Positions 1-8,860 of a stretch of 11,952 nucleotides of DNA are shown here, piece by piece. The first letter of the stretch is position 1; each line of letters starts with the position of its first letter. The notes beneath the pieces are model-generated. The model was not told the origin of the DNA. It did no database searches and saw only the letters and a list, made by a program, of their open reading frames with translations. This DNA comes from DASRJX01 sp035649235 (GTDB lineage: Bacteria > Acidobacteriota > Polarisedimenticolia > Gp22-AA2): positions 1 through 11,952 of the forward strand of contig DASRJX010000220.1 in NCBI GenBank assembly GCA_035649235.1. The letters are read 5' to 3'. The translations under genes were made by a program, and so were the position numbers.

Positions 1-380
1 GCGCGCAGGAAGGCGGTCAGGACCTCCTGGGCGGTGGCCTCGCCGATGACGCGCGAGCCCAGGCAGATGACGTTGATGTCGTCGTGCTCGACTCCCTGGT
101 GGGCGCTGTAGGTGTCGTGGCAGAGACCGGCGCGCACGCCCTTGATCTTGTTGGCCGCCACCGACGCCCCCACGCCGCTGCCGCAGATGATGACGCCGCG
201 CTCCGCCCGCCCCGAGGCGACCGCGCGCGCCACGGCGGCTGCCGCGTCGGGGTAGTCGTCCTGAGGATCGTAGCGCTCCGGGAACACATCCTCGACCTCG
301 TGCCCTTCCTTCTGGAGCCATTCGACGAGGCCGCGCTTCATCACGTACCCGGCGTGGTCGCTGCCGAGCGCGAGCTTCAT
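1..380 (-). CDS. rpiB: Ribose-5-phosphate isomerase B, 3' end cut by window edge
   Basis: RpiB interconverts ribose 5-phosphate and ribulose 5-phosphate in the cytosolic pentose phosphate pathway. The first 126 codons are present and the frame is open to the left edge; family members are about 145-150 residues, so roughly the last 20-25 are missing. The N-terminus has the GSDHAG phosphate/sugar-binding motif at residues 6-11. Then come IICGSGVGAS with Cys66, and HDTYSAHQGVEHDDIN with His99; from memory these match the catalytic Cys66 and His99 of the E. coli enzyme. It is therefore the Cys-type rather than the actinobacterial Glu-type. The ATG at 380 overlaps the stop of the upstream DUF4198 gene (ATGA), with a GGAGGA Shine-Dalgarno at 390-395, so it appears to be the last visible gene of the heme operon. 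LacA/LacB isomerases are relatives, but no lactose genes are nearby. Confidence 0.94.
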   Translation of the reverse strand, partial: MKLALGSDHAGYVMKRGLVEWLQKEGHEVEDVFPERYDPQDDYPDAAAAVARAVASGRAERGVIICGSGVGASVAANKIKGVRAGLCHDTYSAHQGVEHDDINVICLGSRVIGEATAQEVLTAFLR

Positions 381-1243
381 GGTTTCGTCTCCTCCGGCCC
401 GACCTCGAACGTGAAGGCGGCCCAGAAAGACTGCCAGTCCGCCTTCGGATCGTCGCGCAACGGGATCATGCGGGTGGTCCGGATCATCTGCCAGCCTGGT
501 GATTCGATCGGCACCTGGGCCCGCCCTGCGCCGTCCGTCCTGCCGCACCAGGCGTAGGTGTCGTGCCCGCCCTCACGCCCGGCCCAGGTGGCGCAGATCT
601 GGGCCTCGACGTACGGGTCGGAGCCGCTGAACACGCGTACGCCGAGGCGGCTTCCGGGACGCAGGCGCGCCAGATCGGTCTCGGGGACGATCTCGAGCGG
701 CAGCCCGGCGCGGGTTAGCGCCACCGAGGCCTGCGGGCCGGAGGCGTTGACGACCGTCTTGACGTGGCGCGAGTAGCGCTCGCGCCCGGGGGTCTCCGAC
801 CGGCCCGACTTGCGCCGCGCTTCCAGGATCGCTTCGTGCCCCTCGTGCTTCAGGTAGGCCTCGAACTCCTCCGGCTTCAGTTCGATATACGCGGCGTCGG
901 TGCTCAAGGCGATGACCGCCGTTCCCTTCGATCGCAGGGCGATGCGGGCCTTCGCCGGGTCCCCCTCGATGGCCGGGTCGACGACGTCCCAGCGCCCCCT
1001 GGAGTCGGTGGCGAAGAACTCGACGATCCGGCCGGTCCGCCACGGCACCACCTCGCCGGGGAACACGTCGCTCACGTGCATGGCGATCACGACCGGCGTC
1101 CCCGGCTCGGCGCGGGGCGCCTCCGGGAGCAGGCAGAAGTCGTGCGCCGCCGCCGGGGCCGCGCCGGTCGCGAGCAGGATCGCGAGGGCGAAGCGACGCA
1201 GGGACCGGCTCCTCGGGGCCGTTGCCGTCATCGTGGCGATCAT
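377..1243 (-). CDS. Secreted DUF4198 (COG5266-like) protein
   Basis: This is a 288-residue exported protein resembling the DUF4198 family, whose members are often annotated as periplasmic components linked to nickel/cobalt uptake; the biochemical role of most members is unknown. Residues 1-33 look like a Sec signal peptide: a basic stretch (RSRSLRR), a hydrophobic core (FALAILLATGAAPA) and an AAA cleavage box. Cleavage there would make His34 the first mature residue (HDFCLLPEAP). Family-like features include FPGEVVP near residue 55 and the block EFEAYLKHEGHEA followed by PGRERYSRHVK. A possible disulfide lies in the C-terminal half (AQICATWAG and YAWCGRTDG). There are no other membrane segments. 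I chose the start at 1243 because its ATG overlaps the hemG stop (ATGA); a second ATG at 1231 would shorten the signal peptide's n-region. Its position between hemG and rpiB suggests a metal- or iron-related role, but that is inference. Confidence 0.82.
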   Translation of the reverse strand: MIATMTATAPRSRSLRRFALAILLATGAAPAAAHDFCLLPEAPRAEPGTPVVIAMHVSDVFPGEVVPWRTGRIVEFFATDSRGRWDVVDPAIEGDPAKARIALRSKGTAVIALSTDAAYIELKPEEFEAYLKHEGHEAILEARRKSGRSETPGRERYSRHVKTVVNASGPQASVALTRAGLPLEIVPETDLARLRPGSRLGVRVFSGSDPYVEAQICATWAGREGGHDTYAWCGRTDGAGRAQVPIESPGWQMIRTTRMIPLRDDPKADWQSFWAAFTFEVGPEETKP

Positions 1244-2709
1244 GACACGAGACGCGCCGCCTGCGACAGGATTCGCTCGGCGGCGATAGCGCCGCTGCGC
1301 ACGCAGTCGGGGACGCCGACGCCGCGCAGGCCGTTCCCCGCCAGCGCCAGGCCGGCGTGGCGCTCCAGGTGCGACTCGATGTCGGCCACGCGATCGAGGT
1401 GGCCGACGTCGTACCGCGCCATCGCGCCGGGGTGGAAGTAGGCCCGTGCGATCTGCGGCTCGGCCTCGATGCCGAGGATCTCCCGCAGCTCCTCCCGCAC
1501 GCAGGCGATCGCCTGGTCCGTGTCGTCTCCGGGGATCAGCGCGTCGGAGGTGAAGGCGCGCAGCAGCACCGACCCTTCGGGGGCGCGGCCCGGGAACTTG
1601 ACGCTCGAGAAGGAGCAGGCGATGAGCTTGCGCTTCTCGGCGCGCGGCACGACGAAGCCGAAGCCGGCCAGAGGGCGCGGCACGTCCGACGTCCGCCAGG
1701 CGAGACTGACGGTGGTGGAGCCGCCGTAGGCGATGCCCGCGAGCAGATCGGCCAGCCCGGGATCGAACGGGCGCACGAGCGGCGCCGTCTCCGGGGCGCG
1801 CAGCGCCAGGACGACGGCGTGGAACGGCAACGTCTCGCCGCGCGAGGTGCGCACGCGCCATCGGCCGCCCGAGGCGGCGCTCGATCCCCCGCCGTCGTCG
1901 CCGCCGAACGGCCCCGCCGGCAAGGCGGTGACGCGGGTCTGGAGGCGGAGCGACGGCCCCGGGATCTCCTGCAGGAGCCGGTCGACGATCGACTCCATCC
2001 CCCGGCGCGGGGTGACGAACAGGGAATAGCGCGCCCCACTCACACCCGCCGTGCCGCCGCCCGGCCGCCGCCGGCCGCGCAGGAGACCGACGATGACGCT
2101 GCGGTGCTGGCGCTCCAGCTCGAGGAAGCGCGGCATGGTCGCGCGCAGGCTGAGCCGCTCCGGCTCCGCGTTGTAGATACCGGCCAGAAGCGGCTGCGCC
2201 AGCCGCTCCAGGACCTCCGTCCCGAAGCGGCGGCTCACGAAGGAGGCCAGGCTCTCGTCGGGGACCTCGGGTCCGCGCGGCAGAAAGAGATCGAGGCCGG
2301 CCCGCAGCCTGCCGGCCGGGCTGAGGACGGAAGAAGCGGCGAACGGCAGAAGGCGCGCCGGCGCCATCAGGTAGAACCCCTCCGGGATCGGCAGCAGGCG
2401 CCGCCCGCGCAGCACGTACGACCGGCGGCAGTCGGGATTGGTGCTGGCCAGCTCTTCGGCCAGGCCGAGCCGCCGGCAGAGATCCAGGGCCCACGGCTTG
2501 TCGGTGATGAAGCAGTCCGGGCCCCCCTCGATCACGAAGCCGTCGCGCCGCTCGGTCCTGATGACGCCGCCGGCGCGTCGCTCCGCCTCGAACAGCGTGA
2601 CGTCGACCGGGAGGCGCCGCTCGCGGCCGCGCTCGATCAGGGTGAAGCCGCAGGACAGGCCGGCGATGCCGCAGCCCACCACGGCGACCCGCAGCGGCGC
2701 CGGCTCCAT
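1240..2709 (-). CDS. hemG: HemY-type oxygen-dependent protoporphyrinogen/coproporphyrinogen III oxidase
   Basis: This FAD enzyme removes six electrons from a porphyrinogen near the end of heme synthesis. The 489-residue protein starts with a dinucleotide-binding Rossmann motif, VAVVGCGIAGL (residues 8-18), and an acidic residue, Glu41, placed to bind the FAD ribose. Next come AGGVIRT, the EGGPDCF loop, and the family-typical YNAEPERLSLRATMPRF region in the middle. It ends with the second FAD contact, LALAGNGLRGVGVPDCVRSG. A Gly/Ser-rich loop (GGDDGGGSSAASGG) and an Arg/Gly-rich stretch (GRRRPGGG) look like surface insertions. The start at 2709 shares one base with the hemH stop (TGATG). HemY-type enzymes act on protoporphyrinogen IX in one route and on coproporphyrinogen III in the other (then called CgoX); the sequence alone does not tell me which. 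It should be peripheral to the membrane or soluble. Confidence 0.93.
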   Translation of the reverse strand: MEPAPLRVAVVGCGIAGLSCGFTLIERGRERRLPVDVTLFEAERRAGGVIRTERRDGFVIEGGPDCFITDKPWALDLCRRLGLAEELASTNPDCRRSYVLRGRRLLPIPEGFYLMAPARLLPFAASSVLSPAGRLRAGLDLFLPRGPEVPDESLASFVSRRFGTEVLERLAQPLLAGIYNAEPERLSLRATMPRFLELERQHRSVIVGLLRGRRRPGGGTAGVSGARYSLFVTPRRGMESIVDRLLQEIPGPSLRLQTRVTALPAGPFGGDDGGGSSAASGGRWRVRTSRGETLPFHAVVLALRAPETAPLVRPFDPGLADLLAGIAYGGSTTVSLAWRTSDVPRPLAGFGFVVPRAEKRKLIACSFSSVKFPGRAPEGSVLLRAFTSDALIPGDDTDQAIACVREELREILGIEAEPQIARAYFHPGAMARYDVGHLDRVADIESHLERHAGLALAGNGLRGVGVPDCVRSGAIAAERILSQAARLVS

Positions 2710-3647
2710 CAGCGGGGTGTCTCGCGCGCCGCCCGATCGCGGACGAGCGTGAGAAGCAGGCGTCCGAAGAGAGGGTGGCCGCCCGCCGTCGGGGCGCGGT
2801 GGAACGTCAGCCCGGCCTGGCGGGCTGCGGCCTGGGCCTGGATGTCGAGATCATAGAGCACCTCGACATGATCGCTGACGAAGCCGATCGGGGCTACCAC
2901 GACCTCCTTCACGCCCTCGGTCTGGAGCGTGCCCAGCGCCTCGCAGACGTCCGGCTCCAGCCAGCGCTCGGACGGAGAGCCGCTGCGGCTCTGGTAGACC
3001 AGGCGCCAGCGCGCGATCCCGGCGACGCGCGCCACCGACTCTGCTGTGCGCACGAGACTTCTCTCGTAGCCCGACTCCTCGGACATCGCGACCGGGACGC
3101 TGTGCGCCGTGAACAGGACGGCAACAGAGTCGCGGCCTGCCGTCGTCGCCTCGTCGAGCGACCGCTCCAGCCGCGCGGCCAGGGCCTCGATGAACAGCGG
3201 ATGGTCGTAGAACGGATCCACGAACTCGACGTCGGGCGCCCCCTCGCCGACCCGCGACCGCGCTTCCGACACCACCCGGAGGTAGCTGTCGCGGGACGCC
3301 CGGGAGGGATGAGGGGCGAGGATGATCCCGACGGCGCGACTCAGCCCGAGGCCGTCCATGCGCGCCAGGGTGTCGTAGACGAAGGGGTGCCAGTGCCGCA
3401 TGCCGACGAACACGGGCAGGTCGGGGCCTTCGGACTTGAGCCCGTCGCGGAGCGAGCGGGCCAGGTCGTCCGTCAGCCGGTTGAGGGGAGAGGAACCGCC
3501 GACCTCGATGTAGTGCTGCACCACCTCTTCGTAGCGCTCCTCCGGGATCGGCCGTTCCCTCAGGACGTTGTCGAGGAACGGGCGGATCTCCTCCGGACGC
3601 GTCGGACCCCCGAAGGCGAGCAGCAGCACTGAATCGAACGATGGCAT
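2709..3647 (-). CDS. hemH: Ferrochelatase (protoporphyrin or coproporphyrin type)
   Basis: Ferrochelatase inserts Fe2+ into a porphyrin. The 312-residue protein opens with VLLLAFGGP and continues with GGSSPLN (residues 50-56), a porphyrin-cleft segment. The catalytic histidine is His182 in FTAHSVP, and the acidic partner is Glu262 in PIGFVSDHVEVLYDLD; both correspond to the metal-site His and Glu of the B. subtilis enzyme. VGMRHWHPF and ILAPHPSRAS are also family-like. There is a single cysteine (residue 235), so it lacks the C-terminal [2Fe-2S] cluster of some ferrochelatases. By recall the TAHS and FVSDHVEVLYD stretches look closer to the Gram-positive enzymes (now CpfC, using coproporphyrin) than to E. 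coli HemH, so substrate choice is open. The start at 3647 overlaps the hemE stop by one base (TGATG), which points to translational coupling. Confidence 0.94.
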   Translation of the reverse strand: MPSFDSVLLLAFGGPTRPEEIRPFLDNVLRERPIPEERYEEVVQHYIEVGGSSPLNRLTDDLARSLRDGLKSEGPDLPVFVGMRHWHPFVYDTLARMDGLGLSRAVGIILAPHPSRASRDSYLRVVSEARSRVGEGAPDVEFVDPFYDHPLFIEALAARLERSLDEATTAGRDSVAVLFTAHSVPVAMSEESGYERSLVRTAESVARVAGIARWRLVYQSRSGSPSERWLEPDVCEALGTLQTEGVKEVVVAPIGFVSDHVEVLYDLDIQAQAAARQAGLTFHRAPTAGGHPLFGRLLLTLVRDRAARETPR

Positions 3648-4723
3648 CACCGGGGTCCCCCCCAGGCATGCACGGTCTCCACCAGGGCGAGCACGTTCTC
3701 GACCGGGGTCTGCGGCAGGATGCCGTGACCGAGGTTGAAGATCCATCCGGGACGGGACGAGGCGCGGGCCAGGAGCTCCCGGGTCCGCCGAACCACCTCC
3801 TTGCGGGGGGCGAACAGGACGGCCGGATCGAGGTTTCCCATCAGGCCGGCCTCTCCGACGATATCCCACGCCTCGAGCAGATCGACCCTCCAGTCCACGC
3901 CGATGACCGTTGCGCCACAGGTCCGCATCTGCTTCAGAAGCGAGCCAGTCTGAGAGCCGAAGAGGATGACGGGAGTCCCCGGGGTCACCGCACCGACCAG
4001 GGAACGCACGTGCGGCAGGACGAAGTCCCGATAGTCTAGAGGAGACAGGCAGCCCACCCAGGAGTCGAAGATCTGCACCGCCTGCGCCCCGGCCGCCACC
4101 TGGGCGTTGAGGTAGTCGGCCGTGAGGCGCACCAGGCGCCGCATGAGATCCTCCCAGGCGCCGGGGTCGCGGTACATGAACGACTTGGTGTGCCGGTAGC
4201 CCGTCGATCCTCCACCCTCGATGAGGTAGGAGGCCAGGGTGAAGGGCGCTCCCGCGAAGCCGATCAGCGGCAGGTGCCCGGGGAGGGCGGCGCGCGTGCG
4301 GCGGATCGCCTCCAGGACGTACCCTAGGTCCGCCTCTATCTGAGGGTCTCGCAACCGGCCGAGGCCGGCCGCCGTCCGCAGCGGGGGATCGATCGCCGGC
4401 CCCTCCCCCTTGGGGTAGGTGAGCCGGAAGCCGAGCGCCTCGGCCGGGAGCAGCAGGTCGGAAAAGATGATGGCGGCGTCGACGCCCAGGCGCTCGGCGG
4501 CGAAGACAGTCACCTCGGCGACCAAGTCGGGGTTCTTGCACAGAGCCAGGAAGGGCGTCCGCTCCCGGATCTCGCGGTACTCGCGCATGTAGCGTCCCGC
4601 CTGGCGCATGAGCCAGACGGGCGGGGAGGGGAGCGGCTCGCGCCGGCAGGCGCGCAGGAACGGGCTCGCCGAGAGTGCAGCCCCGTTCGCCCTGGAGACG
4701 GTTTTCCCCATCGAGGCCGCCAT
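3647..4723 (-). CDS. hemE: Uroporphyrinogen decarboxylase
   Basis: HemE decarboxylates the four acetate side chains of uroporphyrinogen III to give coproporphyrinogen III in the cytosol. The 358-residue protein carries the family signature PVWLMRQAGRYM with Arg40 and Arg44, the catalytic aspartate Asp89 in IIFSDLLLP, the second signature around VQIFDSWVGCLS, and the C-terminal FNLGHGILPQTP with His333. No key residue is missing. It is the first gene of the leftward operon hemE-hemH-hemG-DUF4198-rpiB. Two start codons are possible: ATG at 4723, with an AGG 5 bases upstream, and ATG at 4711, which has an AGGA about 11 bases upstream. The conserved core begins only near residue 20 (SPFLRACRREP), so conservation does not settle the choice. 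I found no good sigma70 promoter for this strand; a GATAGT at 4735-4740 could be a -10 box but lacks a matching -35. Confidence 0.95.
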   Translation of the reverse strand: MAASMGKTVSRANGAALSASPFLRACRREPLPSPPVWLMRQAGRYMREYREIRERTPFLALCKNPDLVAEVTVFAAERLGVDAAIIFSDLLLPAEALGFRLTYPKGEGPAIDPPLRTAAGLGRLRDPQIEADLGYVLEAIRRTRAALPGHLPLIGFAGAPFTLASYLIEGGGSTGYRHTKSFMYRDPGAWEDLMRRLVRLTADYLNAQVAAGAQAVQIFDSWVGCLSPLDYRDFVLPHVRSLVGAVTPGTPVILFGSQTGSLLKQMRTCGATVIGVDWRVDLLEAWDIVGEAGLMGNLDPAVLFAPRKEVVRRTRELLARASSRPGWIFNLGHGILPQTPVENVLALVETVHAWGGPR

Positions 4724-4740
4724 CCTAACCTAAACTATCG

Positions 4741-4769
4741 TTGACAAGTCAGTACACATTTCCTAGAAT
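4741..4769 (+). promoter_or_regulatory. Sigma70-type promoter of the rrf2-suf operon
   Basis: TTGACA at 4741-4746 is a perfect -35 box. After exactly 17 bases comes TAGAAT at 4764-4769, a five-of-six match to the -10 consensus. Transcription would start near 4776, leaving a leader of about 20 bases before the rrf2 ATG at 4797 that contains the Shine-Dalgarno GGGAG (4784-4788). This is the only near-consensus promoter in the divergent gap between hemE and rrf2. The short leader leaves no room for a riboswitch. A promoter this close to consensus would be expected to be held down by a repressor, which fits the autoregulated Rrf2 gene it drives. Confidence 0.8.
4742..4751. promoter_or_regulatory. 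Candidate operator palindrome over the -35 box
   Basis: TGACAAGTCA is an inverted repeat of TGAC/GTCA around a central AA. It covers five of the six bases of the -35 box, where a bound repressor would block RNA polymerase. TGAC/GTCA half-sites recall some IscR/Rrf2 operators as I remember them, but this spacing is much shorter than the usual long Rrf2 palindrome. A second, weaker repeat (CATT, 6 bases, AATG; 4757-4770) covers the -10 box. Binding by the adjacent Rrf2 protein is inference, and a 10-bp palindrome can arise by chance. Confidence 0.4.
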
Positions 4770-4796
4770 GGCTTTGTTCACTCGGGAGACACGGGA

Positions 4797-5284
4797 ATGA
4801 AGGTTTCGGCCCAGGAGGAATACGGCTTGCGCTGCATGCTTCAGCTGGCGCGCAGCCAGAAAGCGGGTCGGCGCGAGCCGCTGACCCTGGGGCAGGTGGC
4901 ACGGGACGAGGGATTGACCGTGGCCTACGTCGCCAAGCTGATCCGGTCGCTTCGGCGCGCCGGCCTCGTCACGAGCGTGCTCGGCCGGATGGGCGGCTAC
5001 TCGCTGAGCCGGCCGGCGGAGGGCATCACGGTGCTCGAGGTCCTGCACGCCCTGGGCGGGAAGCTCTACGGCACCGACTACTGCAACCGGTTCCCCGGCG
5101 AGCAGGCGATCTGCACCCACATGGGGGACTGCTCGATTCGCTCGCTCTGGGGCGTGATCGAAGGGCTCCTGGACGACGTCCTTGGCCGCACCATGCTGTC
5201 CGATCTGCTGAGCACCGAGCAGGATATGACGGCTGTCCTGGGGAGCCGGGCCGCCGCCGCCGTCCCTCAGGGTAGGAGGTGCTC

Positions 5285-5288
<4 letters not shown>
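4797..5288 (+). CDS. Rrf2-family transcriptional regulator, probable Fe-S sensor (IscR-like)
   Basis: This 163-residue DNA-binding protein heads the suf operon and is probably its autoregulated, cluster-sensing regulator. The N-terminus (KVSAQEEYGLRCMLQLA) is the standard Rrf2 opening. A winged helix-turn-helix spans about residues 29-71, with the recognition helix near TVAYVAKLIRSLRRAGLV and the wing at GRMGGYSLSRP. The dimerisation helix follows from about 78. Three cysteines, Cys96, Cys106 and Cys112 (C-x9-C-x5-C), sit in the loop where IscR binds [2Fe-2S]. The IscR ligand His107 position, three residues after the last cysteine, is Arg115 here, but His108 lies between the second and third cysteines. 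The C-terminal tail after about 145 is Ala/Arg-rich and not conserved. The start at 4797 has GGGAG eight bases upstream. Its stop overlaps the sufB GTG (GTGA). Cluster sensing and target sites are inferred from family and context. Confidence 0.92.
5274..5279 (+). promoter_or_regulatory. Strong Shine-Dalgarno that fixes the sufB start
   Basis: AGGAGG lies inside the last codons of rrf2 and ends five bases before the GTG at 5285. Another in-frame GTG at 5279 overlaps the final G of this site, so it cannot use it. The spacing therefore points to 5285 as the sufB start. The site should let ribosomes load on sufB independently of, or by re-initiation after, rrf2 translation. Confidence 0.85.
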
Positions 5289-7506
<2,218 letters not shown>

Positions 7507-7507
7507 C

Positions 7508-8860
7508 ATGAAGGCCGCGAAGCCGGCAAGTCACGAGGAGATCGAGCCGTATCTCGAGGCGTTCGCCCGGTTCCGGAAGGACAAGGCGAACGGAGACGGC
7601 TGGCTGGCCTCCCGGCGCGAGGAGGCGATGGCCCGCTTCGCCGCCCGGGGCTTCCCCACCACCAAGGAGGAGGCCTGGCGCTACACCAGCCTGCAGCCGC
7701 TCGTGCGCTCACGCTTCGATCTCTCTCCAGCCCCGCGGCCCGAGGCGCTGACCCCGTCGCTCTTCGAGCAGCTCACCTTCGAGCCCTGGGACTGCACGCA
7801 CCTCGTCTTCCTGAACGGCCGCTACGCCCCGAATCTGTCGCGGATCGCGAAGCAGCCGGAAGGCGTCGTCCTGACCAGCCTCGCCCAGGCGATCCGAGAG
7901 CATCGCGATCTCGTGGAAGCGCACCTTGGTGGCGCGGCCGACGGCCGCGCGCGCCCGCTGACCGACCTGAACACCGCCTTCCTGAGCGACGGACTGTTCC
8001 TGCATGTGCCGCGGGGCGCCGTCCTGCAGGAGCCGATCCACGCGCTGTTCGTCTCGATGTCGAACGGGACCCCGGCGATGTCGCACCCCCGCAACCTGAT
8101 CGTCGTCGGGGAGGGCGCGCAGGCGACGGTGCTGGAGAGCTACGCCGGCATCGGCAAGGCCCCCTACTTCACGAACGCCGTGACCGAGGTGGCGGCCGCC
8201 GGCCACGCGGTCGTGGACCATTACCGACTGGAGCGCGAGCAGGACTCCGCCTTCCACCTGTCGGACATCGAGGCGCGCGTCGAGCGCTCCGCCTCCTTCT
8301 CGACGCAGGCGGTCGCCCTCGGGGGGCGGCTGGTGCGCCAGGACGTCGGCGTCGTGCTCGACGGGGAGGGGGCCGAGTGCACCCTCAACGGGCTGTACGT
8401 TCTGGACGGCGACCAGCACGTCGACAACCACACCCTCATCGATCACGCGCGGCCGCACGGAACGAGCCGCGAGCTCTACAAGGGCGTGCTGGATGGACGG
8501 TCGCGCGGCATCTTCGACGGCACCATCGTGGTCCGCAAGGACGCGCAGAAGTCCGACGCCCGGCAGGTGAACCGCAACCTCCTGCTCTCCGACGAGGCCC
8601 TGGCCGACAGCAAGCCGACGCTGCAGATCGAGGCCGACGACGTCAAGTGCAGCCACGCCGCCACCATCGGGCAGCTCGAGGAGGACGCCTTGTTCTATCT
8701 GCGCTCGCGGGGCCTCGGGGCGGAGACGGCGCGGAACCTCCTCGTCCAGGCCTTCGTCAGCGACCTCCTGGGACGGATCCGGATCGAGCCGGTTCGCGCC
8801 GGGCTCGAATGCCTGCTGTTCACGCGGCTGCCGCGCCATCACGCCAAGGAGGCTTCATGA
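7508..8860 (+). CDS. sufD: Fe-S cluster assembly protein SufD
   Basis: SufD is the paralogue of SufB that completes the SufBC2D scaffold and is needed for iron entry. The 450-residue protein has the N-terminal helical domain with the family motif PTTKEEAWRYTSL (50-62), then the beta-helix core, including LNTAFLSDGLFLHVPRG (154-170), RNLIVVGEGA, and the conserved run NGLYVLDGDQHVDNHT (294-309). VKCSH (379-383) contains His383, equivalent by motif to E. coli His360, which faces the SufB cysteine in the scaffold. The C-terminal RGLGAETARNLLVQAFV is the SufC-binding region. The ATG at 7508 comes one base after the sufC stop. I see no clear Shine-Dalgarno, so it probably depends on coupling with sufC. 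Its stop overlaps the sufS start (ATGA). Confidence 0.96.
   Translation: MKAAKPASHEEIEPYLEAFARFRKDKANGDGWLASRREEAMARFAARGFPTTKEEAWRYTSLQPLVRSRFDLSPAPRPEALTPSLFEQLTFEPWDCTHLVFLNGRYAPNLSRIAKQPEGVVLTSLAQAIREHRDLVEAHLGGAADGRARPLTDLNTAFLSDGLFLHVPRGAVLQEPIHALFVSMSNGTPAMSHPRNLIVVGEGAQATVLESYAGIGKAPYFTNAVTEVAAAGHAVVDHYRLEREQDSAFHLSDIEARVERSASFSTQAVALGGRLVRQDVGVVLDGEGAECTLNGLYVLDGDQHVDNHTLIDHARPHGTSRELYKGVLDGRSRGIFDGTIVVRKDAQKSDARQVNRNLLLSDEALADSKPTLQIEADDVKCSHAATIGQLEEDALFYLRSRGLGAETARNLLVQAFVSDLLGRIRIEPVRAGLECLLFTRLPRHHAKEAS

Noticed and set aside
1244..2494. An N-terminal extension of the DUF4198 protein back to 2494
   Set aside because: This stretch is hemG read in another frame. The signal peptide and the ATGA overlap at 1240-1243 place the real start at 1243.
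1357..2856. A 499-codon open frame antisense to hemG and the end of hemH
   Set aside because: It has low-complexity Arg/Ala/Gly content with no recognisable motif and lies opposite a gene with full FAD and family signatures. GC-rich codon use leaves the opposite strand open by chance.
4724..4796. Riboswitch or small RNA in the divergent gap
   Set aside because: The predicted leader on the suf side is only about 20 bases, and no stable fold is visible.
5279..5284. Earlier GTG start for sufB at 5279
   Set aside because: It overlaps the AGGAGG ribosome site, whereas GTG 5285 has proper spacing.
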